Origin: Schlesneria sp.
GTDB lineage: Bacteria > Planctomycetota > Planctomycetia > Planctomycetales > Planctomycetaceae
Assembly (NCBI GenBank): GCA_028291515.1
Contig: JAQGHU010000046.1
Span: forward strand, 62,001 to 126,000
DNA length: 64,000 nt
Reading direction: 5' to 3'
In this document: positions 33,212 to 41,954 of the stretch, piece by piece
Layout of the letters: every line of letters starts with the position of its first letter
Numbering within the stretch: the stretch's first letter is position 1
Made by a program: the position numbers and the translations under genes
The notes under the pieces: generated by a model
Database searches by the model: none
Told to the model about the DNA's origin: nothing
What the model saw: the letters and a program-made list of their open reading frames with translations, nothing else

Positions 33212-33817
33212 ATGACCACTGACGTACGATCCCCAGGCGGCTGGCTTACTCTCTTGAACTCCCGCGTTTCACGATGGCTAGTCGTGGGTGCGGTCGCCGT
33301 TGGCGGCGGAGGCGGAGCTGTCGCAATCTACGGGAACTTTCAAGGAGCGCAGGCTGCGTTCTATTGCGAGGGACTGATTCCCTCGACAACTAAGAATACT
33401 GTCGCGGTTTCCTGTTTGAACCCGCTTCCGAATGATATGTCCGGTGCGATCCTTCCCGATGCTGAGAACATCATCGTCGTGAACTCAAACACGGCTCCTG
33501 CCACACGTCTCAACATCGGTACCGCAGCATCCGCCACGGCGGCAGTTGTCGGAACGTCGACAGCAGCGAACGTCGGTTCAGGAATCACCCTTGATGGAGC
33601 TAAACGCATTCTCAGTCTGTCTCAAACTGGTGGGCTCACGGCTCAGAGCGCACATGGTGTCGCTCCAATCGTCCTCGCTCCGCGAAACGACACAAACGGC
33701 AAGCGTTTCTTGAACCTCACTCTTCAGCGTGGTTCCGGTGCGACTGTCTCAGGAGAAGCACCTGCCTACTTCCGCATCAAGATCGTTCCCTGTTCACTCG
33801 CGAACGTCGGTTGCTGA
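33212..33817 (+). CDS. Head-region protein with an N-terminal hydrophobic anchor
   Basis: 201 residues. A basic region and a glycine-rich hydrophobic span (WLVVGAVAVGGGGGAVAIYG) are followed by a beta-rich Ala/Thr/Ser domain (TRLNIGTAASATAAVVGTSTAANVGSG). A membrane-like start in a virion gene is unusual. It could be a decoration or an exported protein; no family is recognised. Confidence 0.55.
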   Translation: MTTDVRSPGGWLTLLNSRVSRWLVVGAVAVGGGGGAVAIYGNFQGAQAAFYCEGLIPSTTKNTVAVSCLNPLPNDMSGAILPDAENIIVVNSNTAPATRLNIGTAASATAAVVGTSTAANVGSGITLDGAKRILSLSQTGGLTAQSAHGVAPIVLAPRNDTNGKRFLNLTLQRGSGATVSGEAPAYFRIKIVPCSLANVGC

Positions 33818-33835
33818 TTCTTTCCACCACTTTCC

Positions 33836-34222
33836 ATGCCTTCACCATTCTATCCCGTCCCGCTTATCGGCTCTTACCAGATGATTACCGTCCCGTTCTC
33901 ACTTGAAACGAGCGAGAAGGGCGCATTCAAACTGGCGACTCTGCCGTATCGCTGCAAAGTCATTAGTGCCAAGACGGCAATGACCAAAGCCGCCGCGGCT
34001 TCTGACGATGCCACGATCACGATTAAGAAGTCTTCCACGACTGTTGCGACAGTCACTATCACGGCATCAGCAGCAATTGGGGACGAAGACGCAGCCCCGA
34101 GCGTGACTGAAACCGTCTTCGAGACATCCGATCAGATCTCCATCACCCCCGCCAAGACGACGGCAGGCGGACGTGGAATGCTTTATCTCACCGTCGAAGT
34201 CCTTCCCTCCCATCAATCATGA
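33836..34222 (+). CDS. Head decoration-like protein
   Basis: 128 residues, nearly all beta strand with repeated Thr/Val pairs (TITIKKSSTTVATVTITASAAIGDED). Small beta-rich proteins after the capsid gene are usually head decoration or fibre proteins. The start of the next gene overlaps its stop by 4 bp. Confidence 0.55.
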   Translation: MPSPFYPVPLIGSYQMITVPFSLETSEKGAFKLATLPYRCKVISAKTAMTKAAAASDDATITIKKSSTTVATVTITASAAIGDEDAAPSVTETVFETSDQISITPAKTTAGGRGMLYLTVEVLPSHQS

Positions 34223-34626
34223 TTAAACGCTTCAAGATCAATCACGGCCTGTTTCTGAAGTCAGCCAATAGGCTTCTGACTCCGAACACGAACTATTCGA
34301 CTGATGACGCGGAACAGCAGAAAGAACTGCTGGAAGTTTTCGGCGAAGCTGCCGAGGAAATCGTCTCAACGCCCATTAAGGCGAAGGTCGAAACGAAACC
34401 AGAAGAAAAGACCGTTAATCCTGATGACGACATCACACTCGCCAAAGGTGTCGGTGCAGCTACGGCCACGAAGCTTGAAGCAAAGGGCATCACGACATTC
34501 AGCGGTTTGAAAGCAGCAATGACCGACAAAGCCCGTGAGGAAGAAATGAAGGAACTTCTCGGGACGGCCTACACCAAGGTTATGGAGAACTTCCAGGAGA
34601 AGACAAATTCCCCCGAAGTTAAATGA
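34219..34626 (+). CDS. Head-region protein with a helix-hairpin-helix motif
   Basis: 135 residues. The central ITLAKGVGAATATKLEAKGITTFSGLKAA segment is a helix-hairpin-helix of the type used to bind DNA. The flanks are charged and helical. Similar HhH segments occur in phage head proteins that contact packaged DNA. The precise role is unknown. Confidence 0.6.
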   Translation: MIKRFKINHGLFLKSANRLLTPNTNYSTDDAEQQKELLEVFGEAAEEIVSTPIKAKVETKPEEKTVNPDDDITLAKGVGAATATKLEAKGITTFSGLKAAMTDKAREEEMKELLGTAYTKVMENFQEKTNSPEVK

Positions 34627-34919
34627 ACGTGTCTTACGCCGAAAACGCCGTCGATTACGAGATTCCGATTACCACGCAGGACACGCAGTATGCGCTTGCC
34701 CTGCCTAACGGCGTGAAAGCCATCGAGATCCAGTGCCGTGACACAACGGACATCCGTTGTTCATTCACTGCCGGCAAAGTTGCAGTCCCCGCTTCTCCGA
34801 TTCAGACAATCAAAGGCGGAGGCAGATACGTCAAAGAACACCTCTATCTCAACGCACACACGCTCTACGTCGCGGCCGGAACGGGTTCAAAGGTCGTGGA
34901 AGTGAGAGTGTGGCTGTAA
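34623..34919 (+). CDS. Small beta-rich structural protein
   Basis: 98 residues (VDYEIPITTQDTQYALALPNGVKAIEIQCRDTTDIRCSFTAGKVAVP). It looks like a compact beta sandwich and is a head or neck component by position. No family is recognised. Confidence 0.5.
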   Translation: MNVSYAENAVDYEIPITTQDTQYALALPNGVKAIEIQCRDTTDIRCSFTAGKVAVPASPIQTIKGGGRYVKEHLYLNAHTLYVAAGTGSKVVEVRVWL

Positions 34920-34928
34920 CAGCTTCGT

Positions 34929-35270
34929 ATGGACACCGAACCGCCAATCGTCGGGACGGCCATGAAGGTCACCCGATTCATCACGGCTATGAAGAAGGCA
35001 GACTTGCTCCTGATGGGCTTCATCGTGATGCTCGTTTTGTCGTTTGGAGTCCTCACGGGTTACGTTCCTTCACCGGTTGTGATAATGGTCGTTCAGCAGA
35101 AAGAACTCCTCGACCTGAGCAAGCTCCAGCTCTATCTCGCCAGAGAGACCTGTAAGAACGGTGCGAAAACAGAAACCGCATTGTCTCGCTGCGACAGACA
35201 GGCGATCACGGACGCGATCTCCGACATCCCAAACGAGACCTTCAGCACGATCGCAAAATCGAAACTGTGA
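34929..35270 (+). CDS. Membrane protein within the head-neck genes
   Basis: 113 residues with a strong hydrophobic span (LLLMGFIVMLVLSFGVLTGYV) and a second weaker one (VVIMVVQ), then a helical tail with two Cys. It could be a superinfection or envelope factor rather than a virion part. No family is recognised. Confidence 0.5.
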   Translation: MDTEPPIVGTAMKVTRFITAMKKADLLLMGFIVMLVLSFGVLTGYVPSPVVIMVVQQKELLDLSKLQLYLARETCKNGAKTETALSRCDRQAITDAISDIPNETFSTIAKSKL

Positions 35271-35282
35271 TATCATAACTGC

Positions 35283-35789
35283 ATGACGATCCCAGACCCG
35301 ACCTACATCACTGAGGCAGAGGTCGCCGCCAACACACTTATCACGGCTTTGGCGAGTCTATCACCTGCAGATCGAACGAAGCTGATTCAGCGTGCTGAGA
35401 GCCAGATTGATAAGTACGTGGGCCAGCAGCAGCACAACCCTGATGATGATAATACCGACCGGGTGTTTCCGCGTATGGAGGATTTCGACGAGGATACGGG
35501 CTATCCGATCGTGCCACTGGCGGTCTCTCAGGCTTGTCTCGCTCAGGTGGAGTACCTCTTTACCCAATGGTGGGGAACAAGCTCCATATCACAACAGACT
35601 GTCCAGAAAACAGTCTCCCAGGAAAGCATCGGAGGCGACGGCAGTTACTCGGCGACTTACGCGAACGACGGTAAGACAACAGGGGTCGATCTGCTCTGCA
35701 CGGATGCCAAAGCCTTTCTCGATGGATACGTTTCCCGTTTCGTCGGGCTGTCCGTGACTGATCCTGACGACGTTCCTCCCGCTACATGA
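35283..35789 (+). CDS. Head-tail connector protein
   Basis: 168 residues. ITEAEVAANTLITALASLSPADRTKLIQRAESQIDKYVG has the helical pattern of HK97 gp6/SPP1 gp15-type adaptors, and LAVSQACLAQVEYLF fits the second helix. It forms a ring under the portal. The next gene overlaps by 4 bp. Confidence 0.7.
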   Translation: MTIPDPTYITEAEVAANTLITALASLSPADRTKLIQRAESQIDKYVGQQQHNPDDDNTDRVFPRMEDFDEDTGYPIVPLAVSQACLAQVEYLFTQWWGTSSISQQTVQKTVSQESIGGDGSYSATYANDGKTTGVDLLCTDAKAFLDGYVSRFVGLSVTDPDDVPPAT

Positions 35790-36124
35790 GCTTTGACGAT
35801 CTGCTCCGTGACCGCTGCACCATCCAGTCGCACACGGTCGATTCCAGCGGCATGACCGACACTGAGACGTTTGCAGACACTGCAACTGATGTTCCGTGCA
35901 GAAAGCTCACCCGGAGTTCCGCATCATTCAATCCAAATAAAGCACAGTACGGGACGGTCATCAGAACACGATTCGCTTTCACAGCCAGTCAATCTATCGC
36001 GATCAGACAACGGATCGTCCAGGCGGGGCGGACCTATGATGTCGTCGATGTCATTCCGGCCGGAGACGCAACAGAAATTCGTCACACGGTGGCGGTGTGC
36101 GAGGCCGTGGCGGGAGACGTGTAG
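35786..36124 (+). CDS. Head closure (head-tail joining) protein
   Basis: 112 residues. MSFDDLLRDRCTIQSHTVDSSG followed by PCRKL and an RIVQAGRTYDVVDVIPAGDATEIRHTVAVCE end is the pattern of SPP1 gp16-like stoppers. It closes the portal after packaging. Confidence 0.75.
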   Translation: MSFDDLLRDRCTIQSHTVDSSGMTDTETFADTATDVPCRKLTRSSASFNPNKAQYGTVIRTRFAFTASQSIAIRQRIVQAGRTYDVVDVIPAGDATEIRHTVAVCEAVAGDV

Positions 36125-36133
36125 ACTGAGTCT

Positions 36134-36757
36134 ATGGCGCAATTCCGCATCAAACCCAACTCGAAACGCAAAGCCAAAGCGGATATGGAGGCTTTCGCCA
36201 AGCGGAAGAAGCAAGCACTGAAGAAGGCACTTGGCTTCTGGATGGGCGATACGGTCGGGGAGATGCAGGACGAACTGGTTCGGATTGGTGCGAATGACAC
36301 CGGACAACTTATTGCCGCGACCAAGCATGATCCCGTTAGAGAAGAAGGCCACAGGATTTCTGCCAGAGGCTATAACGATTCGGAGCATGCACCTGTGATT
36401 GAACACGGACGGAGCCCGCATTCGGGATTGCCGCCGCCTCTTCTGCCGCTTGTCGCCTGGGCGAGCAGAAAAGGAATTATCAGCAGTCTTCCCGTCAACG
36501 TGAGCTTCGACGGAGAGCTTGCGGAGAAGTGGGCAGCGTCAGGATCAATTCTCCGCAACATGAAAAAGGGCGGAGCCAAGAAGGCGAATACCAAACCGTT
36601 GGACCCGCAGATTCGTGATCTGCTGATCGTCCGTTTAATCGCCCGCAAGATCTTCGAGAAAGGGATAGTAGGAAGGCACCCGTTCAGCATCGTTTGGGAC
36701 AGGCGTTCGAGAACCATCAACAAAGACATTGCTTCTCTGCTACGCTTACTCCCGTGA
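36134..36757 (+). CDS. HK97 gp10-like neck/tail completion protein
   Basis: 207 residues. A Lys/Arg-rich helical start, then GEMQDELVRIGANDTGQLIAATKHDPVREEG and EHAPVIEHGRSPHSGLPPPLLPLVAW, match the HK97 gp10 family that completes the tail. It is translationally coupled to the next gene (GTGA). Confidence 0.75.
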   Translation: MAQFRIKPNSKRKAKADMEAFAKRKKQALKKALGFWMGDTVGEMQDELVRIGANDTGQLIAATKHDPVREEGHRISARGYNDSEHAPVIEHGRSPHSGLPPPLLPLVAWASRKGIISSLPVNVSFDGELAEKWAASGSILRNMKKGGAKKANTKPLDPQIRDLLIVRLIARKIFEKGIVGRHPFSIVWDRRSRTINKDIASLLRLLP

Positions 36758-37236
36758 CGATCATCGATGCAATCTATCGGGAGCTTCGCTTCGGACTCTG
36801 CGGTACCGGAGGGGCTCTTGAAAATCTCGTAGCAGAAGATCATATCAAGCAGGACATGCGGAATACGATCGATTCCGGCAAGGCACCGGCAACCTATCCC
36901 TGGATCATTTTCCGACGGATCACAGAGTCTGAGAACAATCAAATCCGCTACTCACGAGAGAGATTCGAGATCGAGATCATCGGTCTACGGAGCAGCCCCA
37001 CAAAAGGTGACGGTCTCATCGAACAGATCAAAGATGCGATCAAAGATCACTTTGCGGGCAAGCTCAAGACATTCGGAAAATTCACCTCAGAGGGGATGGC
37101 AGATCCTGACGGCGGTCTGAAGCTGAAGTCTTTCTACTCCGATACGACCGAAGGGTATGACGTGACACTGACCGAGAAGGCCAAGATCATGGTGTTTTTC
37201 TTCTCGTACATCCGCCGACCGGTTGCGCTCGTCTAA
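36754..37236 (+). CDS. Tail terminator-like protein
   Basis: 160 residues with a GTG start that overlaps the preceding stop. YPWIIFRRITESENNQIRYSRERFEIEIIGL matches the beta-alpha pattern of tail terminator proteins such as lambda gpU and DUF3168. It caps the tail tube and joins the neck. The position is canonical. Confidence 0.7.
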   Translation: MTIIDAIYRELRFGLCGTGGALENLVAEDHIKQDMRNTIDSGKAPATYPWIIFRRITESENNQIRYSRERFEIEIIGLRSSPTKGDGLIEQIKDAIKDHFAGKLKTFGKFTSEGMADPDGGLKLKSFYSDTTEGYDVTLTEKAKIMVFFFSYIRRPVALV

Positions 37237-37261
37237 AGCCAGGTGTATCGTTCATTCGACA

Positions 37262-37293
37262 AGAGCAACCCGTCCGCGGGCCGCTCTTTTTGT
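37262..37293 (+). terminator. Terminator after the neck genes
   Basis: AGAGC and GCTCT with an inner CCCG/CGGG stem and a long T-rich tail (TTTTTGTTTTT). It lies just before the small gene at 37298. Confidence 0.7.
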
Positions 37294-37297
37294 TTTT

Positions 37298-37471
37298 ATG
37301 GCCTCAAAGCGTTCCAAACCGGCTGCTTCAGTTGAGGGGATGATGAATCTCCGACTACGGGAAAACGCTTTCGTCCGAGGCCAATTCACACCGGCAGGCA
37401 CCGTGTTCGAGTTCACGAAGCAAGAGGCTGAACACCGCCTGTCCCGGACCCGACTCTGGGATATCTCTTAA
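37298..37471 (+). CDS. Small structural-region protein
   Basis: 57 residues. NLRLRENAFVRGQFTPAGTVFEFTKQEAEH resembles a small SH3-like or head-completion protein common just before the tail tube gene. The function is unknown. Confidence 0.5.
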   Translation: MASKRSKPAASVEGMMNLRLRENAFVRGQFTPAGTVFEFTKQEAEHRLSRTRLWDIS

Positions 37472-37483
37472 CCACCATCCGCT

Positions 37484-38269
37484 ATGTCAGCTCTCAACGA
37501 CGACGCAATCATCATTGAATACGGCGACCTCTACGTCGGAGACGACGCTGGGTCTGCTGTGAACATGGGTGCTCTCCGAAACATCAAGTTCACGTCAGAA
37601 CCTGTGACTACCGTCGTGAACTCTGACAACCGAGGAGAAATCATCCGCAAATCCCGCATGCCAGGAAAGGTAGAAGCCGAGCTTCTGGAACCGGGAGACG
37701 CAGACACCTTGGAAAACATCTTTAAGGGTTTGATCGTAAAGTCATCCAACGCTGCAAGCGTCGTGAACAATCACCCCCAGGTGGTCGCTTCAGGTGCTTG
37801 GTCCTACAACAAATTCATTCCGTTTGAATTCCAGAACGGCGACGGTTCGGCGATCACGCCCGATAGCGTCACAGCGGGAACAAACGGCGCACTTGTTTCT
37901 GAGACCGATTACTTCATCGGACGCGATGGCGATGGCACACGGGGTATCTTCATCAAAGACAGTGCCACGGTCACGACGCTCTCACAGACGATCACGATCG
38001 TGTTTGACTACACACCGGCCGCATCCAAAGTTCTGACTGGTGGAACGAACCAGACAGCCGTACCACGCTATATCAAAATCGTCGCTCCGTCAGAGGATGA
38101 TTCCAATACGACGCGCGAAATCGTTCTCGAATCTGCGCTCGCCACCAGCCCGATGCTTCTTGCATTCGTGGATGTTGAGAATGCAGGAGATGTCGGAGTA
38201 ATGCCCGTCGTATTTGAGTCGAGAAAGGGAACGGCATGGAGTTACACCGACGAGATCAGCGTAGCGTAA
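37484..38269 (+). CDS. Major tail tube protein
   Basis: 261 residues. It starts with the ALNDDAIIIEYGDLYVGDDAG pattern followed by GALRNIKFTSEPVTTVVNSDNRG, typical of siphovirus tail tube proteins, and contains a beta-rich domain with Asn/Gly turns. Stacked hexamers form the tail tube. The position between neck and chaperone genes agrees. Confidence 0.8.
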   Translation: MSALNDDAIIIEYGDLYVGDDAGSAVNMGALRNIKFTSEPVTTVVNSDNRGEIIRKSRMPGKVEAELLEPGDADTLENIFKGLIVKSSNAASVVNNHPQVVASGAWSYNKFIPFEFQNGDGSAITPDSVTAGTNGALVSETDYFIGRDGDGTRGIFIKDSATVTTLSQTITIVFDYTPAASKVLTGGTNQTAVPRYIKIVAPSEDDSNTTREIVLESALATSPMLLAFVDVENAGDVGVMPVVFESRKGTAWSYTDEISVA

Positions 38270-38293
38270 AGGGAGATCATAGGAGCGGAAGAG

Positions 38294-38319
38294 AGCCCTT
38301 TGCGAGGAGGGGCTTTTTC
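38294..38319 (+). terminator. Terminator after the tail tube gene
   Basis: AGCCC and GGGCT arms with a purine-rich loop and a five-T tail, 25 bp after the tail tube stop. It should give higher levels of tail tube mRNA than of the chaperone. Confidence 0.55.
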
Positions 38320-38345
38320 CGTCATGATCCATTTCTCCATTAATA

Positions 38346-38729
38346 TTGCTTATGGGAAAGTGGGTTCATCGATTAAGTAACATCGACACGGCTCAAAGAA
38401 CGGCACACTGCTCAAATTGCGGCTTCGTATTGATTAAGCAACTCCAGCGAAAATGGAGATGCGCTGTTGCACGCAGCAAGTGGAGAACAAGAACCAAGGA
38501 TGGTAAGACGTATTCAAGATCGTATCTTGAACACCGCGGTCCAATTTGTGAACGATGTGGATTTGTACCAGAGATTCTCAGTCAACTTGATGTTCATCAT
38601 GTTGATTCTGATCCTTCCAACAATGCCAAACAGAATCTTCAGACGCTGTGTGCAAACTGCCATAGATTTGTTACTCACGAGCGGCTGGTCTCTCAAAGAC
38701 GTTTTGCAGGTTGCGACAACATCACGTAA
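38346..38729 (+). CDS. HNH homing-type endonuclease
   Basis: 127 residues. An N-terminal zinc ribbon (CSNCG) is followed by CERCG...LDVHHVDSDPSNNAKQNLQTLCANCH, a complete HNH motif. It interrupts the usual order of tail tube and chaperone genes and is more AT-rich than its neighbours, so it looks like a free-standing homing endonuclease insertion. It is not needed for the virion. Confidence 0.85.
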   Translation: MLMGKWVHRLSNIDTAQRTAHCSNCGFVLIKQLQRKWRCAVARSKWRTRTKDGKTYSRSYLEHRGPICERCGFVPEILSQLDVHHVDSDPSNNAKQNLQTLCANCHRFVTHERLVSQRRFAGCDNIT

Positions 38730-38774
38730 CATCCTTCCATCGAACAGAACCTCACCACGGTCGGCCCGATCATC

Positions 38775-39188
38775 ATGGACCTGGGTGATTTCGTGCCCGA
38801 GAAATATGAGATCCGTTTCTCTATCGAGGGCAGACCTTACGAGGTCCGGTATCAGGAAGCGTGTGTAGACGAAGTGCTGGAACTTCTCTCCCAGGCGGAG
38901 GAAGGGACCAAAGCATCTAAGGAGCTGGCAGAACGCCGCAGACGCTACGTCACCGATCTGTTTGCACGGAACCTGACGACAGGCGATCCTGTTCAACTGG
39001 AATCAGACCTGAAGCTCGTTCCGTATGTCAGCTTCCGTGGTTCACTCGACATCTTCAGCCTCTACACGCTCACTCAGTCCCGCGTAAAAAAAAACTCCGA
39101 ACTTGGGGTGATACCACTTCCGACCAAGGGGCTACGTGGATTTCTCGGCAGATTGCTTTCCTCATCAAAGCCAGCGAAGGCGGTCTGA
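38775..39188 (+). CDS. Tail assembly chaperone, short form
   Basis: 137 residues. DLGDFVPEKYEIRFSIEGRPYEVRYQEACVDEVLELL is the common chaperone N-terminus in siphoviruses. The gene lies between the tail tube and tape measure genes and carries the slippery site at 39086. The short form ends at 39188; a shifted form continues to 39409. Chaperones coat the tape measure protein before the tube polymerises. Confidence 0.8.
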   Translation: MDLGDFVPEKYEIRFSIEGRPYEVRYQEACVDEVLELLSQAEEGTKASKELAERRRRYVTDLFARNLTTGDPVQLESDLKLVPYVSFRGSLDIFSLYTLTQSRVKKNSELGVIPLPTKGLRGFLGRLLSSSKPAKAV

Positions 39189-39409
39189 CCCACAGCGAGA
39201 TCATGCGTCTGACATGGCGGCGTTTTGAAGTGTACTTGGACGCTTTTTCATGGCTGCTGCAAGAGGAATCAGAGGACGGCCGGAAGAAGAATCGCCTGTG
39301 GGATCTTCGCGCAATGCGTGAGGAACCACGCATGAAGGACTGGAAGAACTCCGAGCGGGAGAAGGCCAACAGAGCCTTGGCCAAGATTCGGAAACCTCCT
39401 GTAGTATAG
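38775..39409 (+). CDS. Tail assembly chaperone, -1 frameshifted long form
   Basis: Predicted fusion of 106 residues from 38775-39092 with 105 residues read in the -1 frame from 39092 to 39409. The -1 frame is open with no stop across the whole extension, including past the short-form stop at 39188. The extension (GGLTHSEIMRLTWRRFEVYLDAFSWLLQEE) is helical and resembles the T domain of lambda gpGT. An independent start at 39203 cannot be excluded but lacks a good ribosome binding site. Confidence 0.75.
39086..39092 (+). promoter_or_regulatory. Programmed -1 ribosomal frameshift slippery site
   Basis: Nine A residues (39086-39094) after GT in the chaperone gene. In the reading frame, 39086-39092 is A-AAA-AAA, a canonical X-XXY-YYZ heptamer. 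No strong downstream hairpin was confirmed by eye; the A run may be enough. Confidence 0.75.
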
Positions 39410-39413
39410 GTCT

Positions 39414-41954
39414 GTGCCAAACAATGAAAGGATCGGCGGCGTTGAGTTCGAGGCTTCTGTTGATACGACCAAGCTGGAGAACAGCGGGCAAAAAGTTGAT
39501 GCAGCTTTCACCAAACTCGAACGGTCTACACGCCAGACACAGAAAGCCCTCGACTATACCGAAAAATCGGCAGGATTCCTCGGTGCGACGTTCACGCGAC
39601 TGACCGGCGCGTTCACCGCTGCCAACATCGCCGCCACCGTGATAACACGCGGCATCCGGCTCCTCGCCACGACGTTCATCGACTCCATCAAGAACGCGGC
39701 CAATTTCGAGACGATCCTTGCTCGTATTTCCACGGTCGTTGAAGGAAGCACGAAACCGCAGATAAAGGCTCTCGGTGATCAAGTCATCGAAATGTCGAAG
39801 CGGTTCCCGAAATCCAAAGAGGAGCTTGGAGTCGGCCTCTACAACATCCTTCAGTCAGGCGTCGAAGACACGTCTGACGCAATGAAGATCTTGGAGATTT
39901 CGACGAAAGCAGCCATCGGAGGCGTCACGGATGTGGGGACGGCGACCAAAGTCGTGACCAACATCATGGGTGCCTACAACATTACCGCTGATGAAGCGGC
40001 GAAAGTCATGGACTCTGTTTTCGTCGGAGCGCAGAAGGGAAAGGCAGAGTTCTCTGATCTCGCCGGATCGATGGGAAACGTACTGCAATCTGCAGCCCAG
40101 CTTGATGTCGGCATCCCTGAAGTAGTAGCGGCTATCGAAACAATGGTGAATGCCGGTCTCTCCGCAGACGAGGCATCCACTTCATTGAACGCGTTCTTCA
40201 CGTCCGTCCTCAATGCTTCCAAAGGAACGGGAGACGCTGCGGATCTGGCCAAGAAGCTGAATCTTGAATTCGACAGCACAGCACTGCGCACGAAGGGACT
40301 CCGGAAGTTCATGGAGGACCTGTCCACCGCCGTTGGGGATGACGAGGTCTCGATGCAGATTCTCAGCGGAAACGTCCGCGGATTCAGAGCTGCAGCTTCT
40401 ATTGGAGGAAAGGGTGCTGATTTCTTCACCAGCACCTTGGACGCGATGGGAGACTCAGCAGGTGCTGTTGATGCTGCGTTCAACAAGATGGCGGATACGA
40501 CAGAAGCAAACTTCACTCTGGCCACAAATGCAGCATCGAACGCAGCCGGCACGTTCGGCGGTGAAACACTTCCTGCCGTAAACAGGGCACTCGAACAGTT
40601 CACCGGCTTCATGAACGCTGCTACACCTGTCGCCGCGGCTCTCGGAACGGCCGTCGGATTCATGATCGACGCTATCAGAATCGGATTGAGCGAATTACCG
40701 AAACTGATTCCGTTCATGGATCAGGCACTGCAAATCGCGAACGCCATCCAGTTAGCGATGAATCCGAAGGTAGACCAATCGGGTGTGTTCACGGGAGCAA
40801 TTACATCGACTGGACCCGCACCCAAGACAGTTCCGACTGCTCACCCGCATACGTCCGGATCAGGTGGAGGATCGGGTGACAAAGCCCAGAAGGCATGGGA
40901 CGAAATGCTTTCGGCCTTCAAAGAACAGGCAGACGCAAACAAGGACAATCTTCAGGCGCGGAAAGACGAGCTGATGCTCCGTCAGAAGCTCGGCGTCCTC
41001 ACGAAAGCGGAGAGCACGGAACTAGACCGTATAAACAACCGTCTCGAATTCAGTGACGACAAGATCAAAGACATGACTGACAACTGGGACGACCTCAACG
41101 GAAAGATCAAAGATTCAAAGGACAGGCTCAAAGACCTTCAGCAGCAACTCGACGACCTGAACAAGGATTCCTCAGATGATCGTGTCTCGAAGCTCATGGA
41201 TCTTCTTCGCGAGAAGGCCCAGCTTGAACAGTTGATCGGATCTTCACAGGGAGGACTGACGGGCGACCAGAGCAAACGACTGGGAGACATTCAGGACATC
41301 GTCAATTCCGCACCGCAAGCCGAAGTTAATCAGGCCGGTGCGAAACTCGGCCAGAATCCCGGTCTCGACAATCCAATTCTGCAGAGCCTTCAGGAGGAGT
41401 CCGACAAGAGGAAGGTCATCCAAGATCAGATCGACAAGGAGACGCGGAATCTTAAGGATCTCGAAGCGCAAGGTGTCACCGCACAGCAGCAGATCGTACA
41501 GGCGGTGAATGACCGACAGGTGCAACAGGATAAGACGTTCAAGCTGATCGAAGACCGGCAGACCGATCACGTCAACAAAACGATCGCGGAGTTCAACCGT
41601 CTGAAGGCAGCACTATCCGGAACACCGACGATGCCAACACCCGCATTTGCAACTGGCGGTCCAGTTGTCGGAGCAGGGACAGGGACAAGTGATTCCATCG
41701 CGGCACGGCTGAGCAATAATGAACACGTAATCACATCATCAGAAGTCAGACAGGCAGGCGGACACGCCGGGATCTTTGCCATCCGGAACATGATCCGAAG
41801 GGGAGAACTTCCCATCCAGCGATTTGCCACCGGAGGTCCTGTCACGAACGATCATCGGCGAAACGCCACTTATCACATCACCAACCACGGCCGAGCGGCT
41901 GAGGTCTTCGCAGATCCTCGGCGTGCAAACTGGCTTTCCCGCACTTCATTCTGA
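39414..41954 (+). CDS. Tail tape measure protein
   Basis: 846 residues with a GTG start. The TP901-type core is clear: IEFEASVDTTKLENSGQKV-like start, AANFETILARISTVVEGS, LQSGVEDTSDAMKILEISTKAAIGGVTD, a VVAAIETMVNAGLSADEASTSLNAFF block and a hydrophobic segment near 400-440. A long coiled-coil tail with basic and Gln-rich helices follows, and the C-terminus (ITSSEVRQAGGHAGIFAIRNMI) is compact. Its length sets tail length, suggesting a tail of about 125 nm by the usual 1.5 angstrom per residue rule. Confidence 0.92.
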   Translation: MPNNERIGGVEFEASVDTTKLENSGQKVDAAFTKLERSTRQTQKALDYTEKSAGFLGATFTRLTGAFTAANIAATVITRGIRLLATTFIDSIKNAANFETILARISTVVEGSTKPQIKALGDQVIEMSKRFPKSKEELGVGLYNILQSGVEDTSDAMKILEISTKAAIGGVTDVGTATKVVTNIMGAYNITADEAAKVMDSVFVGAQKGKAEFSDLAGSMGNVLQSAAQLDVGIPEVVAAIETMVNAGLSADEASTSLNAFFTSVLNASKGTGDAADLAKKLNLEFDSTALRTKGLRKFMEDLSTAVGDDEVSMQILSGNVRGFRAAASIGGKGADFFTSTLDAMGDSAGAVDAAFNKMADTTEANFTLATNAASNAAGTFGGETLPAVNRALEQFTGFMNAATPVAAALGTAVGFMIDAIRIGLSELPKLIPFMDQALQIANAIQLAMNPKVDQSGVFTGAITSTGPAPKTVPTAHPHTSGSGGGSGDKAQKAWDEMLSAFKEQADANKDNLQARKDELMLRQKLGVLTKAESTELDRINNRLEFSDDKIKDMTDNWDDLNGKIKDSKDRLKDLQQQLDDLNKDSSDDRVSKLMDLLREKAQLEQLIGSSQGGLTGDQSKRLGDIQDIVNSAPQAEVNQAGAKLGQNPGLDNPILQSLQEESDKRKVIQDQIDKETRNLKDLEAQGVTAQQQIVQAVNDRQVQQDKTFKLIEDRQTDHVNKTIAEFNRLKAALSGTPTMPTPAFATGGPVVGAGTGTSDSIAARLSNNEHVITSSEVRQAGGHAGIFAIRNMIRRGELPIQRFATGGPVTNDHRRNATYHITNHGRAAEVFADPRRANWLSRTSF

